Origin: G963666945 sp963666945
GTDB lineage: Bacteria; Bacteroidota; Bacteroidia; Bacteroidales; Marinifilaceae
Assembly: GCA_963666945.2 (NCBI GenBank)
Contig: CAXXRT010000042.1
Span: 1-59,335 of the forward strand
Length of the DNA: 59,335 nt
Direction: 5' to 3'
Of this stretch, positions 35,253-45,160 are shown in pieces (positions within the stretch are counted from its first letter, which is position 1; each line of letters begins with the position of its first letter). The notes under the pieces were generated by a model. That model was not told the DNA's origin, ran no database searches, and saw nothing but the letters and a program-made list of their open reading frames with translations. Position numbers and translations under genes: made by a program.

Positions 35253-38200
35253 ATGGCATTCAGAAGGGATAATAAGGTAAAAAGTAATTTTTCTAAAATC
35301 TCTATTAGTTTAGCTTCTCCTGAGGAAATCTTAGAACGTTCAAGTGGAGAGGTTTTAAAACCAGAGACAATAAACTACCGTACTTATAAGCCTGAAAGGG
35401 ATGGTTTATTCTGCGAGAGAATTTTCGGTCCAGTTAAGGATTATGAATGTCACTGCGGTAAGTATAAGCGTATCAGATATAAAGGTATTGTTTGTGATCG
35501 TTGTGGTGTAGAGGTTACCGAAAAGAAAGTGCGAAGAGAGAGAATGGGACACATACATCTTGTAGTTCCCGTTGCTCATATCTGGTACTTTAAGTCTTTA
35601 CCTAATAAGATTGGTTATCTTTTAGGATTACCTACAAAAAAGCTTGATACAATTATATATTACGAGCGCTATGTAGTTATTAATCCTGGAGTTAAAGCTG
35701 CTGATGGTATAAAGTATCTTGATTTCCTTACAGAAGAGGAATATCTTGATATTCTTGATGAATTACCAGCAGATAACCAGTATCTTGATGAAGAGGATCC
35801 TAATAAATTTATAGCAAAGATGGGTGCAGAAGCCCTTTTTGATTTGTTAGGCCAGGATTAATCTTGATGATCTTTCTTATGAATTAAGACATAAGGCGAA
35901 TACAGAGACTTCTCAGCAAAGAAAGAATGAAGCATTAAAAAGACTTCAGGTTGTAGAGGCTTTCAGAGAGTCTAAAGAAATAAACAGGCCAGAATGGATG
36001 ATAGTTAAGGTGGTACCAGTTATTCCACCGGAATTACGTCCTCTTGTGCCATTGGATGGAGGAAGATTTGCAACATCCGATCTTAATGATTTATATAGAA
36101 GGGTTATTATAAGAAATAACAGATTGAAGAGACTTATAGAGATTAAGGCTCCGGAAGTGATTCTTAGAAATGAGAAACGTATGCTTCAGGAATCTGTTGA
36201 TTCTTTATTTGATAACTCTCGTAAGTCGAACGCTGTAAAAACAGATAACAACAGACCACTTAAGTCACTTTCCGATAGTTTGAAAGGTAAGCAGGGACGT
36301 TTCCGTCAGAACTTGCTTGGTAAGCGTGTTGATTATTCTGCACGTTCTGTTATTGTTGTAGGTCCTGATTTGAAATTACATGAATGCGGACTTCCAAAGG
36401 ATATGGCAGCTGAGCTTTATAAGCCTTTTATTATTAGAAAGCTTATAGAAAGGGGAGTTGTAAAGACTGTTAAATCAGCTAAAAAAATAGTTGATCGCAG
36501 GGATCCGGTTGTATGGGATATATTGGAGAATGTTCTAAAAGGTCATCCTGTAATGTTAAACCGTGCACCTACTCTTCACAGACTGGGTATACAGGCATTC
36601 CAGCCAAAACTTATTGAAGGAAAAGCAATACGTCTTCACCCTCTTGCGTGTACCGGTTTCAACGCCGACTTTGACGGTGACCAGATGGCAGTTCACTTAC
36701 CATTAGGTAATGAGGCTATTTTGGAGGCACAGATGCTTATGCTTTGTTCTCACAATATTCTTAACCCGGCTAACGGAGCCCCTATTACCGTACCTTCACA
36801 GGATATGGTTCTTGGTTTGTATTATATTACAAAACAGAGAAAAGGAGCCAAGGGAGAAGGGATTACATTCTATTCTGCAGAGGAAGCAATTATTGCATTT
36901 AATGAGAAGGCAGTAGATCTTCATGCAATAGTTAAGGTGAAAGTTGATGATGTTGATCAGGATGGTAATCTTATTAATCATATTATTGAAACTACTGTTG
37001 GTAGGGTTATTCTAAACCAAAATACACCAAGGAAAGTTGGTTTCTTAAATACTATTATCACTAAGAAAGCATTGCGAGATATTATCGGACATGTTTACAA
37101 AGTATGTGGTGTTGATGTTACAGCTAAATTCCTTGATGATATTAAGGATTTAGGTTATCGCAAGGCATTCGAGGGTGGTCTTTCTTTTAATCTTGCTGAT
37201 GTAATTATTCCTGCAGAGAAGGATGAACTTGTTCAGGATGGATACAATCAGGTAGAGGAAGTGATGATGAACTATAACATGGGATTCATTACAAACAATG
37301 AAAGATATAACCAGATAATTGATATTTGGACTCATATTAATGCAAAATTGACATCTACTTTGATGAAGCAGTTGTCAGAAGATAAGCAAGGGTTCAACTC
37401 TATTTACATGATGCTTGATTCCGGAGCCCGTGGATCGAGAGAGCAGATTCGTCAGCTTGGAGGTATGAGGGGACTGATGGCTAAGCCTCAGAAGTCTGGA
37501 GCTACCGGCGGACAGATTATTGAGAACCCTATTCTTTCTAACTTTAAGGAAGGTCTTTCTGTACTTGAGTACTTTATTTCTACTCACGGTGCCCGTAAGG
37601 GTCTTGCCGATACAGCCCTGAAGACAGCCGATGCGGGTTATCTTACCCGTCGTTTGGTTGACGTAGCTCAGGATGTTATTATCCATGAGGAAGACTGTGG
37701 TACATTGAGAGGATTAACGGCTACTGCCATTAAAAATAACGAGGAAGTTGTTGCTACCTTATATGAAAGAATTCTAGGTAGGGTTTCTGTACATGATGTA
37801 TATGATCCTATTTCCGGAAACATTCTTGTTAAGTCTGGTCAGGAGATAACAGAAGAGATAGCTCAGAAGATTGAAGAGTCTCCTATAGAAAGAGTGGATA
37901 TTCGATCGGTTCTTACTTGTGAGGCTGCTCAAGGTGTTTGTGCTAAGTGTTACGGACGAAATCTTGCGACAGGACAAATTGTTCAGAAGGGAGAGGCCGT
38001 TGGTGTAATTGCAGCGCAGTCTATTGGTGAGCCAGGTACTCAGCTTACTCTTCGTACATTCCACGTTGGGGGTACAGCAGGTAACATCTCAACAGAAAAC
38101 TCTTTGACCTCCAAATATGAAGGATACGCAGAGTTTGAGGAATTAAGAACAGTTACATATAAAGGAGCCAATGAGACTTACGACGTAGTAGTAGGTCGAT

Positions 38201-39507
38201 TGACAGAATTGAGAATAATTGATAAGAACACAAATATTGCCCTTACTTCCCATACTATACCTTATGGAGCTAAGCTTTACGTAAAAGATGGTCAGGAATT
38301 GAAGAAAGGTGATTCTATATGTGAGTGGGATCCATTCAATGCCTTGATTATTACGGAATATTCCGGACAGGTTAAGTATGATAACCTTGCAGAAGGAGAT
38401 ACTTACAAGGAAGAAGCTGATGAAGCAACAGGATTTAGGGAATTGGTAATTATTGAATTTAAAGATAAGACCAAGACACCAGGAATAAAGATTGTTGATG
38501 AAGCAGGTAATGTTTTAAAATCTTACAATCTTCCTGTGGGAGCCCACATTTCAATAAAGGACGGACAGAAGGTTATTGCCGGAGACAATCTTGCTAAAAT
38601 ACCAAGAGCTGTTGGTAAAGCAGGGGATATCACCGGAGGTCTTCCACGTGTTACCGAGTTATTTGAGGCACGTAATCCTTCGAATCCAGCCGTTGTATCT
38701 GAAATTGATGGAGAAGTTTCTTTTGGCAAAATTAAGCGAGGAAACAGAGAAGTTATTGTGACTTCCAAAACAGGAGAGGTTAAAAAATATCTTGTATCTC
38801 TATCTAAACAAATACTTGTCCAGGAACAGGATTATGTACGTGCAGGTATTCCTCTTTCTGACGGAGCAATTACACCGATAGATATATTGAATATCGAAGG
38901 TCCTACTAAGGTTCAGGAATACATTGTTAACGAGGTTCAGGATGTATACCGTATGCAGGGTGTGAAGATTAATGACAAGCACTTTGAAATTATTGTTCAC
39001 CAGATGATGCGTAAGGTTAAGATTCATGATCCAGGCGACACCAAATTCCTTGAGAACCAGATTGTAGACAAGCAATTGTTCATGGCAGAGAATGATGAGA
39101 TTTACGGAATGCAGGTAGTCTTGGATGAAGGAGACTCTACTGAAGTTAAGCCGGGTATGATTGTATCTTCAAGGAAATTAAGAGATATTAATTCACAACT
39201 TAAGCGTAAAGACTTAAAACTTGTTGAAGCAAGAGAAGCCGTTGCAGCCACTTCAAGTCAGGTTCTTCAGGGAATTACAAGATCAGCATTGCAAACCAAG
39301 AGTTTCATGTCTGCTGCGTCATTCCAGGAAACAACAAAAGTGCTTAACGAAGCAGCGATTTTTGGTAAGGTTGATTACCTTGACGGTTTGAAGGAGAATG
39401 TTATTTGTGGACATCTTATTCCTGCCGGAACAGGTCTTAAAGATTACCAAAGCGTAATTGTTGGATCTAAGGATGATTATAGCGAATTATTAGAAGGTAA
39501 AAAATAA
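35253..39507 (+). CDS. rpoC: DNA-directed RNA polymerase subunit beta', one frameshift
   Basis: After correction a 1417-residue core subunit. The N-terminal zinc element (C-H-C-G-K-Y-K-R-I-R-Y-K-G-I-V-C-D-R-C-G) and the catalytic N-A-D-F-D-G-D-Q-M-A-V-H motif (nucleotides near 36661) are intact, as are the trigger-loop and C-terminal regions. The frame breaks at about 35850, where T-T-A-G-G-C-C occurs; with one G fewer it reads L-L-A-R-I-N-L-D-D-L-S-Y-E-L-R, the expected text, and no residues are lost. Because the gene is essential and single, this is almost surely an assembly error. Confidence 0.97.
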
Positions 39508-39528
39508 GATTTTAATAAATTCATATGA

Positions 39529-39566
39529 GAGGTTGTGATATAATATATTGCAACCTCTTTTTTTTT
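39529..39566 (+). terminator. Terminator of the rpoBC operon
   Basis: GAGGTTG (39529-39535) pairs with CAACCTC (39551-39557), followed by ten T. It lies 21 bases after rpoC. Confidence 0.9.
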
Positions 39567-39621
39567 AATATTCATTTTAATAGCTTTGTGATAATCTTGT
39601 TAGAATTTAATTAAATATATT

Positions 39622-39945
39622 ATGAGTGAAGAAAATAAAAACCAAATTGATATTGAATTAAAAGAGGATATAGCTCAAGGGACATATTCTAATTTAGCAG
39701 TAATTACACATTCTTCTTCTGAATTTGTAGTTGATTTTGTAAGGATTATGCCAGGTCTTCCGAAGGCAGAAGTAAAATCCCGTATTATTCTCACTCCGGA
39801 GCATGCTAAGCGTTTAATGCTTGCTTTACAGGATAATATTAGTAAATATGAATCAATTAAAGGTAAGATAAGACTAGACGAGAACAGGGGAGCTCAAGGA
39901 CCCTTAATGCCAATGGGATTTGGAGGACCCAAGGGAGAGGCATAA
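39622..39945 (+). CDS. DUF3467 family protein
   Basis: A 107-residue acidic protein of DUF3467, commonly found behind rpoC in Bacteroidota. Typical text is Y-S-N-L-A-V-I-T-H-S-S-S-E-F-V-V-D-F, R-I-M-P-G-L-P-K-A-E-V-K-S-R-I-I-L and H-A-K-R-L-M-L-A-L-Q-D-N. The function is unknown. A TAGCTTTG box at 39581-39588 could be its -7 promoter element, though a -33 element is not evident. Confidence 0.92.
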   Translation: MSEENKNQIDIELKEDIAQGTYSNLAVITHSSSEFVVDFVRIMPGLPKAEVKSRIILTPEHAKRLMLALQDNISKYESIKGKIRLDENRGAQGPLMPMGFGGPKGEA

Positions 39946-39965
39946 AAAGAATTCTTTTTAATGAG

Positions 39966-40007
39966 CCGGTAATGTTTATTAATATATTTCATTGCCGGTA
40001 ATTTTTT
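39966..40007 (+). terminator. Terminator of the DUF3467 gene
   Basis: CCGGTAATG (39966-39974) pairs with CATTGCCGG (39990-39998, one G-T), followed by six T. It marks the last certain host element before the prophage. Confidence 0.85.
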
Positions 40008-40148
40008 AAGATAAATTCTATAGTTGGTAATCTGGGTTTTTAAGTAAAGCCAGAGATTAAATAATATCCACAATAAAGTTGGATAACAATTCGAAAAGGG
40101 ATCAAGGAAGGTATCAACGCGGAAAGTTGGGTAGTAAATATTGGACAT

Positions 40149-40180
40149 AAAAAAAAACGCCAACTTTATCAGTTGACGTC
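40149..40180 (-). terminator. Terminator of the minus-strand prophage transcript
   Basis: On the minus strand ACGTCAACT and AGTTGGCGT pair over nine positions around GATAA and are followed by nine T (plus A run 40149-40157). Confidence 0.88.
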
Positions 40181-40360
40181 TCTGTGAACACGGAGGGATT
40201 ATATATCTTTTCCATTAATCAGCTGTATTTCAATTAATAATAGGGATCTATTTTTTTCACTCGGACCTTTTTAGTCCATGAATTTGTGAAAATGTAGCCA
40301 GGACCCCTCCTGGCTACAAGCACCCAACACATCAGAATCTCTTCTGTTGTGTATATATTT
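40150..40360 (-). ncRNA. Structured prophage RNA with antisense match to the LuxR-type regulator
   Basis: A 565-base gap (39946-40510) holds, besides two terminators, a chain of hairpins: ACACATCAGAA/TTCTGTTGTGT (40327-40352, one mismatch), a perfect 10-bp stem GTAGCCAGGA/TCCTGGCTAC with loop CCCC (40294-40317), and a short GGAC/GTCC. The only T-run terminator serves the minus strand. The minus-strand RNA contains the exact complement of 15 nt of the mRNA of the gene at 41261 (codons 3-7): AAGCACCCAACACAT occurs at 40318-40332 and 41267-41281. Nine of these bases form the unpaired linker between the two main hairpins. It may be a separate small RNA or the 3' part of the repressor transcript. 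No promoter is evident. No protein is encoded. Confidence 0.5.
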
Positions 40361-40510
40361 TTATACGTAATATCATGTTTTTCGTTAGTAAGTGGTAAGC
40401 TAGTCAGTGTTTAACAATCATTAACTTTGTATATGTTAGATAACAACTTTCTTCGAATAAATATTCGATTTATTTTTATTACTATTATGTTGGATTTTTA
40501 TATACGACTC

Positions 40511-40912
40511 TTAGCCAACGTCTTTCTTTTTATCCTCATTGCAGTCGCATGATTGAAGTTTCTGAATAAGTTCTCCAACTTGCTGATTCAGAGTGTCAAT
40601 CTTTGTATCTTTTTTTGTCAGGAGATCTTTTAATAAATGGATTTGTCCTTCTTTTTCGATGCACCTTTCACAGAAGGGCTCAAGTCTTTTTGCTCTTTTA
40701 AGCATTTCACCTTCACCGGTAATTAACCAATCAAGATTTATGTCAGGATATTTATTTTTAATTTTTACAATAAATGAGATTTGAGGATCTTTTGTTTTTC
40801 CATTACATATTTTTCGGACTGTTTCTGGATTCAAATCTAATTCTCGTGCGAAAATAGTTGGGTTTTTCGCATAGGTTTCTATTATTTTATTTATTCTAAT
40901 AATCAATGACAT
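40511..40912 (-). CDS. Prophage repressor-like HTH protein
   Basis: A 133-residue protein with an N-terminal XRE-type helix-turn-helix: I-I-R-I-N-K-I-I-E-T-Y-A-K-N-P-T-I-F-A, then L-N-P-E-T-V-R-K-I-C-N-G-K-T-K-D-P and the N-L-D-W-L-I-T-G-E-G-E-M motif common in phage CI-like regulators. A C-x-x-C pair (F-C-E-R-C) and a coiled coil (about 95-120) follow, suggesting oligomers. The ATG at 40912 is chosen because the upstream start would be TTG at 40939. It is divergent from the early genes with two repeated operator-like sites between, as expected for a lysogeny repressor. Confidence 0.8.
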   Translation of the reverse strand: MSLIIRINKIIETYAKNPTIFARELDLNPETVRKICNGKTKDPQISFIVKIKNKYPDINLDWLITGEGEMLKRAKRLEPFCERCIEKEGQIHLLKDLLTKKDTKIDTLNQQVGELIQKLQSCDCNEDKKKDVG

Positions 40913-40973
40913 ATGTATAAAAAGTAAAATATAATCCAATTATTGTTTGTTATATCGGAAAATAGTTGGATAT

Positions 40974-41018
40974 TTGTAACAGTAATACGTCACTAATATA
41001 ACACTATTGTAACAGTAA
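40974..41018. promoter_or_regulatory. Twin operator-like repeats in the immunity region
   Basis: TTGTAACAGTAA occurs twice, at 40974-40985 and 41007-41018, exactly 33 bp apart (about three helical turns), between divergent regulator genes. The repeats are direct. They are likely binding sites for one of the two flanking HTH proteins. Confidence 0.6.
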
Positions 41019-41032
41019 AACAATAATCAATT

Positions 41033-41248
41033 ATGACCACAAAGGAAGAATTAGAAAAATTAAAGGCAAGTCTGCCCTGGGGTTATGGAGCAAAACTGGC
41101 TGCCATAACTGGAAAATCTAAATCGGCTGTTTATAAAGCTTTGTCAGGAGAAATTGACTCTCCAGAAATTGTTCAGGCAGCCATTGAGTTAGCAAATGAG
41201 CACAAATCTAAAAAGAAACTTTTGTCTAACGGAATCTCTAAATTGTAA
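41033..41248 (+). CDS. Small HTH DNA-binding protein of the prophage
   Basis: A 71-residue protein. Residues 15-45 (L-P-W-G-Y-G-A-K-L-A-A-I-T-G-K-S-K-S-A-V) form a helix-turn-helix with the start of the second helix at K-S-A-V-Y-K-A-L-S-G. A basic C-terminal tail follows. First gene on the rightward side, immediately after the operator-like repeats, so it probably acts as a Cro-like switch protein; that role is inferred from position. Confidence 0.7.
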   Translation: MTTKEELEKLKASLPWGYGAKLAAITGKSKSAVYKALSGEIDSPEIVQAAIELANEHKSKKKLLSNGISKL

Positions 41249-41260
41249 AATACTTATTAA

Positions 41261-41839
41261 ATGATTAAGCACCCAACACATTTACCCGCCGGCCTTGAAG
41301 ATTCATCTCTTGAAATATATACCTACAAAGATGAACTTCGAGTCCTTTACAAAGGAAAGGCTATTTCCTTTTCCAAACTACCTAAAGAAATCATTGCTAT
41401 TTTCCGCAATGATTTAGAACAAAATAACGAGGCCAGGAAAAGCCTTCGCCTTGACTTTAAGATTAAAGACCAGAAAGGCCAGTTGGTCCAATATGTAAAA
41501 TGTCGCTATGGCGGTTTTGATTTTACTCCAGATCTTACAAATGATGGAAAGATTAACCCCGAAGCATGGGATTGTGGGCGTAAACATGCTTGCTGTGGTT
41601 ATGGTAAAATCTGTCCTGCAGTTGAAGGACCACACGGTAAAATTACTCCTGGTGAATTACGAGTTATGCGATTAGTTTGCGATGGGCATTCTGATAAACT
41701 GATTGCTGATAAACTCAACATATCAATTAATACAGAGCTGAAGCATATGAACAATATTAGACATAAGCTTAATGTATATAGCCGTCAGGAGATTGTAATC
41801 TTTAGTAACAAAATTAATCTATTCACTAACGCCAGATAA
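41261..41839 (+). CDS. LuxR-type HTH regulator with a cysteine cluster
   Basis: A 192-residue protein. The C-terminal 65 residues form a GerE/LuxR-type helix-turn-helix: I-T-P-G-E-L-R-V-M-R-L-V-C-D-G-H-S-D-K-L-I-A, then L-N-I-S-I-N-T-E and I-R-H-K-L-N-V. The N-terminal domain (1-105) is unknown and ends in a cysteine group W-D-C-G-R-K-H-A-C-C-G-Y-G-K-I-C that could hold metal or sense redox. Codons 3-7 carry the 15-nt sequence complementary to the minus-strand RNA at 40318-40332. It starts 13 bases after the small HTH gene. It may activate later prophage genes, an inference from position. Confidence 0.7.
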   Translation: MIKHPTHLPAGLEDSSLEIYTYKDELRVLYKGKAISFSKLPKEIIAIFRNDLEQNNEARKSLRLDFKIKDQKGQLVQYVKCRYGGFDFTPDLTNDGKINPEAWDCGRKHACCGYGKICPAVEGPHGKITPGELRVMRLVCDGHSDKLIADKLNISINTELKHMNNIRHKLNVYSRQEIVIFSNKINLFTNAR

Positions 41840-41840
41840 A

Positions 41841-42089
41841 ATGTCAGTAGCTATAACTTATATACTATCCGCAATTTTAAATATTGTGGCTAAAGATGGT
41901 GCGATTAAGTACGATATAAATATTTCGAATGAAATAGAAAATCCCGTTTTAGCGATTTCTATCGAGAAACAAGTCAATAGAAATATAAATATTAAACACA
42001 AAGGGAAAATTTACTTACACAGGAATGATGCAGAAAAGGTAGCATCAGAAGAGGTTGCAAACATTATTGAAATATTTGATCGAAACTAA
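41841..42089 (+). CDS. Hypothetical prophage protein
   Basis: An 82-residue protein of unknown function that starts one base after the LuxR-type gene. It begins with a moderately hydrophobic segment (V-A-I-T-Y-I-L-S-A-I-L-N-I-V) and continues as a beta-rich basic region (K-H-K-G-K-I-Y-L-H-R). Tight spacing to both neighbours implies one transcript with the primase-helicase. Confidence 0.55.
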   Translation: MSVAITYILSAILNIVAKDGAIKYDINISNEIENPVLAISIEKQVNRNINIKHKGKIYLHRNDAEKVASEEVANIIEIFDRN

Positions 42090-42109
42090 TCTTTAAGCAC
42101 TACAAAATT

Positions 42110-45100
42110 ATGATAGAAAAAGAAATTGTAGATAAGGTTAAGGAAGTCTCGAGGCTGACTGACTTAATACCTAATCTAAAAAAAGCCGGGAAGAATTTTT
42201 ACACAAAATGTCCGAACTGCGGGAAAGATGGGAAAGGCAAAGGGTTGATCGTAAACCCTACAGGGAATTTTGCTAAATGTTATTCTTGTGATTACCATAT
42301 ACAGGATGCAGTTGATTATCTTATTAAGACTGAAAAATATGAATTTGTTGATGCTGTTATGAAACTGGCTAACGATAATAGCATCGACACTGAGTCGACA
42401 GCCGACAAAAAAAAGAGGTTGAAACGGGAGAATAAAAAAGGGGAGGAATCCTTCTGCGATAAGCAATTAAAAGAATCAGGTTTAGAAATAAAGGATGTTC
42501 ACGTTACTATCCAAGAGGACAGTAAAGAGGTTACTAAGCCTGCATTTGTAAAAGGAACGAGAGATCAATACGGAAGGATCCTCCCCAATACCGGGAACGA
42601 CATGCTTATTTATTACTACGATTTGGATGGAAAGCCCACGCAGTATAAAGATAAGAAATCAGGCCGTTTTTATCCACTAATCAGGGTTCGTTGGCAGAAT
42701 CCAGATCTTCATAGAGATAAGGATGATAAGCCGATCAAGTACCAGTCTCCTGCAGGATCAGGTTCTCATTTATATATCCCTCAGAAAATACGGACAATGT
42801 ATAAATACAAACGTCCTATTCATCGTTTATTCATCCAAGAAGGAGAGAAGAAAGCAGAAAAGTGTTGTAAGCATGATATTATGAGTGTTGGGATAATGGG
42901 AATTCAAAATCTTGGCAGTAATAATCAATTACCACAGGATCTACAGCTAATAATTCAGGGATGTAGCGTCAAGGAAGTTGTATTCCTGATGGATAGTGAC
43001 TGGAACCACCTTTCCGGGAATTTAAAGCCTGGTGATGCTGTTGATCAGAGACCCCGATCTTTCTTTTATGCAGTGAAAAATTATAAAGAATATATGAGAA
43101 CCTTGGTTAATCTTGGAATCTCAGTAGAAATATTTTTTGGTCATGTAAAGGAAAATGAGAAGAAAGATAAGGGGGTTGATGATTTACTTACGAATACATT
43201 ATATGGAAAGGAGAGTTCATTAATAGAGGATATAAAAACCGCAGTTCATACTAAGACAGGAGAGGGAGAATATATTCAGATTCATAAGATTACTCAGATT
43301 CCAGACAATAAAATAGCTGATCTATGGTTGTTAAATGATGCAGCTAAATTTGCACAGCTTCATTTAGCTCAGCTAAAAGAACTTAAAGAATTTAAGATAG
43401 GTAAGTTATTACGACGATTCAACGATGATGGTATTCTTGAGCTTGCTCAGCCCTTAATGGATAATGAACAATATTGGGAGGAAGAGCTAAGGGAAACAAA
43501 AGACGGGAATACTAAGAAGACATTAAGCTTTAACTATTATAAATGTTTTGCTTTTTTAACACATAGGGGATATTGTCGTGTTGAGTTAAAGTCAGGAACA
43601 TGGGATTTTTGCCATATCGAGAACAAGATTGTTCACAAGGTAGATCAGTATCAGATTAGGGATTATGTGACTGAGTTCACGAAGGAGATCAAGAAAATAG
43701 ATGTTCTTAATATGTTGTATAGGGGAGGGCCTCAATACTTGGGGTATGAGAAACTTTCTAATATTGATAAGATACGTCCTGCATTCGAAAAGGCAACTAA
43801 GGACAGTCAGTGTTTGTTTTTCAAAGATAAATTCTGGGAGATCTCTGCAAATGGAATTATTGAGAAGGATTACAACCAATTGCCTAATTATGTCTGGAAT
43901 GATAAGATAATACCGTTTTCTCCTGTACTTGTAAATGAAGACATGGTAAAAGTACAGAAGTTGACGCCTGCGGATATTACGAAATTGTGTAAGACTCAGC
44001 AGAGGGAGATAGATATTGATCCAGATAAAAGTTTTTCTCTTGAGTTTTCTAAGGTGGCCGGAAAGTGCGATTTCTTACAATTTTTAATTAATGCCAGTGA
44101 CTTCTATTGGAAGAAAGATGATAAGGCTCTTGAGGAACTCTTTGAAAATAATAGACACGTCTTAAATAAGTTGACAGCAATTGGGTATTTACTTCACGAC
44201 TACAAGAATGAATCAGAACTTAAGGCTGTTATTGCAATGGATGGAAAGATCAGTGAGGTAGGTTCTTCTAATGGTCGTTCAGGGAAGTCTTTACTTGGTA
44301 GATCGATTGAATATGTTATTCCTCAATTGTATATCGGAGCAAAGAACAAAAAGTTGACAGAAGATCAATTTATTTTTGGAGAGATAACAGAGAAAACAAA
44401 GAATCTGTTCCTGGACGACGTTAGGGCTAATGTTGACTTTGAATTCTTTTTTCCGCTAATAACAGGGAAACAACGAATTAACCCTAAGGGTGGTCAGCCT
44501 TTTACTCTTTCCGCGGAAGACACGCCTAAATTATTAATTACAACAAATCACGCTATAAATGGAGAGGGAAGTAGTTTTAAGGACCGTCAGGCCTTTGTTG
44601 CCTTCTCTGATTTCTACAACGATCGACATAAGCCAGTGGATGATTTTGGATGTAATTTCTTTTCTGAATGGGAAAAAGAACAATGGAATCTTTTTTATAA
44701 TCTTATGGCCACGTGCCTAATGTTATATTTTAAATCCTTACAGAAAGGATGGGCAGGAAGAAATGCCGGAATAGTCCCCCCTCCAATGGAATCTCTTGAG
44801 AAAAGGCAACTAAGGCAAATGATGGGAGAAATATTCTTTAACTGGGCTGAATCATATTTTACTGATGGAAAATTAAATACACGCTTAGTTCGAAAAGAAT
44901 TACAGGATGAGTTTTGGGCATACGATATGAATGCGAAGAAATACTACTCTTCAACAAAGTTCGCAAAGGCCTTACGTTGTTACTGTGAATATACAGGATT
45001 ACACCTTAATCCTACAAGACCGGATGCATTGGGGAATATGTTCCCGGACTGGATCCGATCAAGACCAGGAAGAACATTCTTTGGAGAACTGGATAAGTCA

Positions 45101-45157
45101 GGAGGTAAAGAGTATTTCACTGTTGCAGATGAACAATATACCGGTATAATCGATTAA
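42110..45157 (+). CDS. Prophage DNA primase-helicase
   Basis: A 1015-residue multidomain replication protein. A CHC2-type zinc finger lies at C34-x-x-C37 and C57-x-x-C60. A toprim-like region follows (E-G-E-K-K-A-E-K-C-C at about 246-255, then F-L-M-D-S-D at about 297-302), where E and D-x-D would bind Mg for primer synthesis. The C-terminal third is a superfamily 3 (D5-like) helicase: Walker A G-S-S-N-G-R-S-G-K-S at about 718-727, Walker B L-F-L-D-D at about 766, and motif C L-L-I-T-T-N-H at about 808. It would open and prime the prophage origin by itself. It is the largest early gene and lies in a tight rightward array. Confidence 0.85.
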   Translation: MIEKEIVDKVKEVSRLTDLIPNLKKAGKNFYTKCPNCGKDGKGKGLIVNPTGNFAKCYSCDYHIQDAVDYLIKTEKYEFVDAVMKLANDNSIDTESTADKKKRLKRENKKGEESFCDKQLKESGLEIKDVHVTIQEDSKEVTKPAFVKGTRDQYGRILPNTGNDMLIYYYDLDGKPTQYKDKKSGRFYPLIRVRWQNPDLHRDKDDKPIKYQSPAGSGSHLYIPQKIRTMYKYKRPIHRLFIQEGEKKAEKCCKHDIMSVGIMGIQNLGSNNQLPQDLQLIIQGCSVKEVVFLMDSDWNHLSGNLKPGDAVDQRPRSFFYAVKNYKEYMRTLVNLGISVEIFFGHVKENEKKDKGVDDLLTNTLYGKESSLIEDIKTAVHTKTGEGEYIQIHKITQIPDNKIADLWLLNDAAKFAQLHLAQLKELKEFKIGKLLRRFNDDGILELAQPLMDNEQYWEEELRETKDGNTKKTLSFNYYKCFAFLTHRGYCRVELKSGTWDFCHIENKIVHKVDQYQIRDYVTEFTKEIKKIDVLNMLYRGGPQYLGYEKLSNIDKIRPAFEKATKDSQCLFFKDKFWEISANGIIEKDYNQLPNYVWNDKIIPFSPVLVNEDMVKVQKLTPADITKLCKTQQREIDIDPDKSFSLEFSKVAGKCDFLQFLINASDFYWKKDDKALEELFENNRHVLNKLTAIGYLLHDYKNESELKAVIAMDGKISEVGSSNGRSGKSLLGRSIEYVIPQLYIGAKNKKLTEDQFIFGEITEKTKNLFLDDVRANVDFEFFFPLITGKQRINPKGGQPFTLSAEDTPKLLITTNHAINGEGSSFKDRQAFVAFSDFYNDRHKPVDDFGCNFFSEWEKEQWNLFYNLMATCLMLYFKSLQKGWAGRNAGIVPPPMESLEKRQLRQMMGEIFFNWAESYFTDGKLNTRLVRKELQDEFWAYDMNAKKYYSSTKFAKALRCYCEYTGLHLNPTRPDALGNMFPDWIRSRPGRTFFGELDKSGGKEYFTVADEQYTGIID

Positions 45158-45160
45158 ACT

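Noticed and set aside
39946..40510. tmRNA or a CRISPR array in the gap left of the prophage
   Set aside because: There is no tRNA-like end, tag reading frame or regular repeat-spacer pattern; only hairpins and a 15-nt match to a nearby gene.
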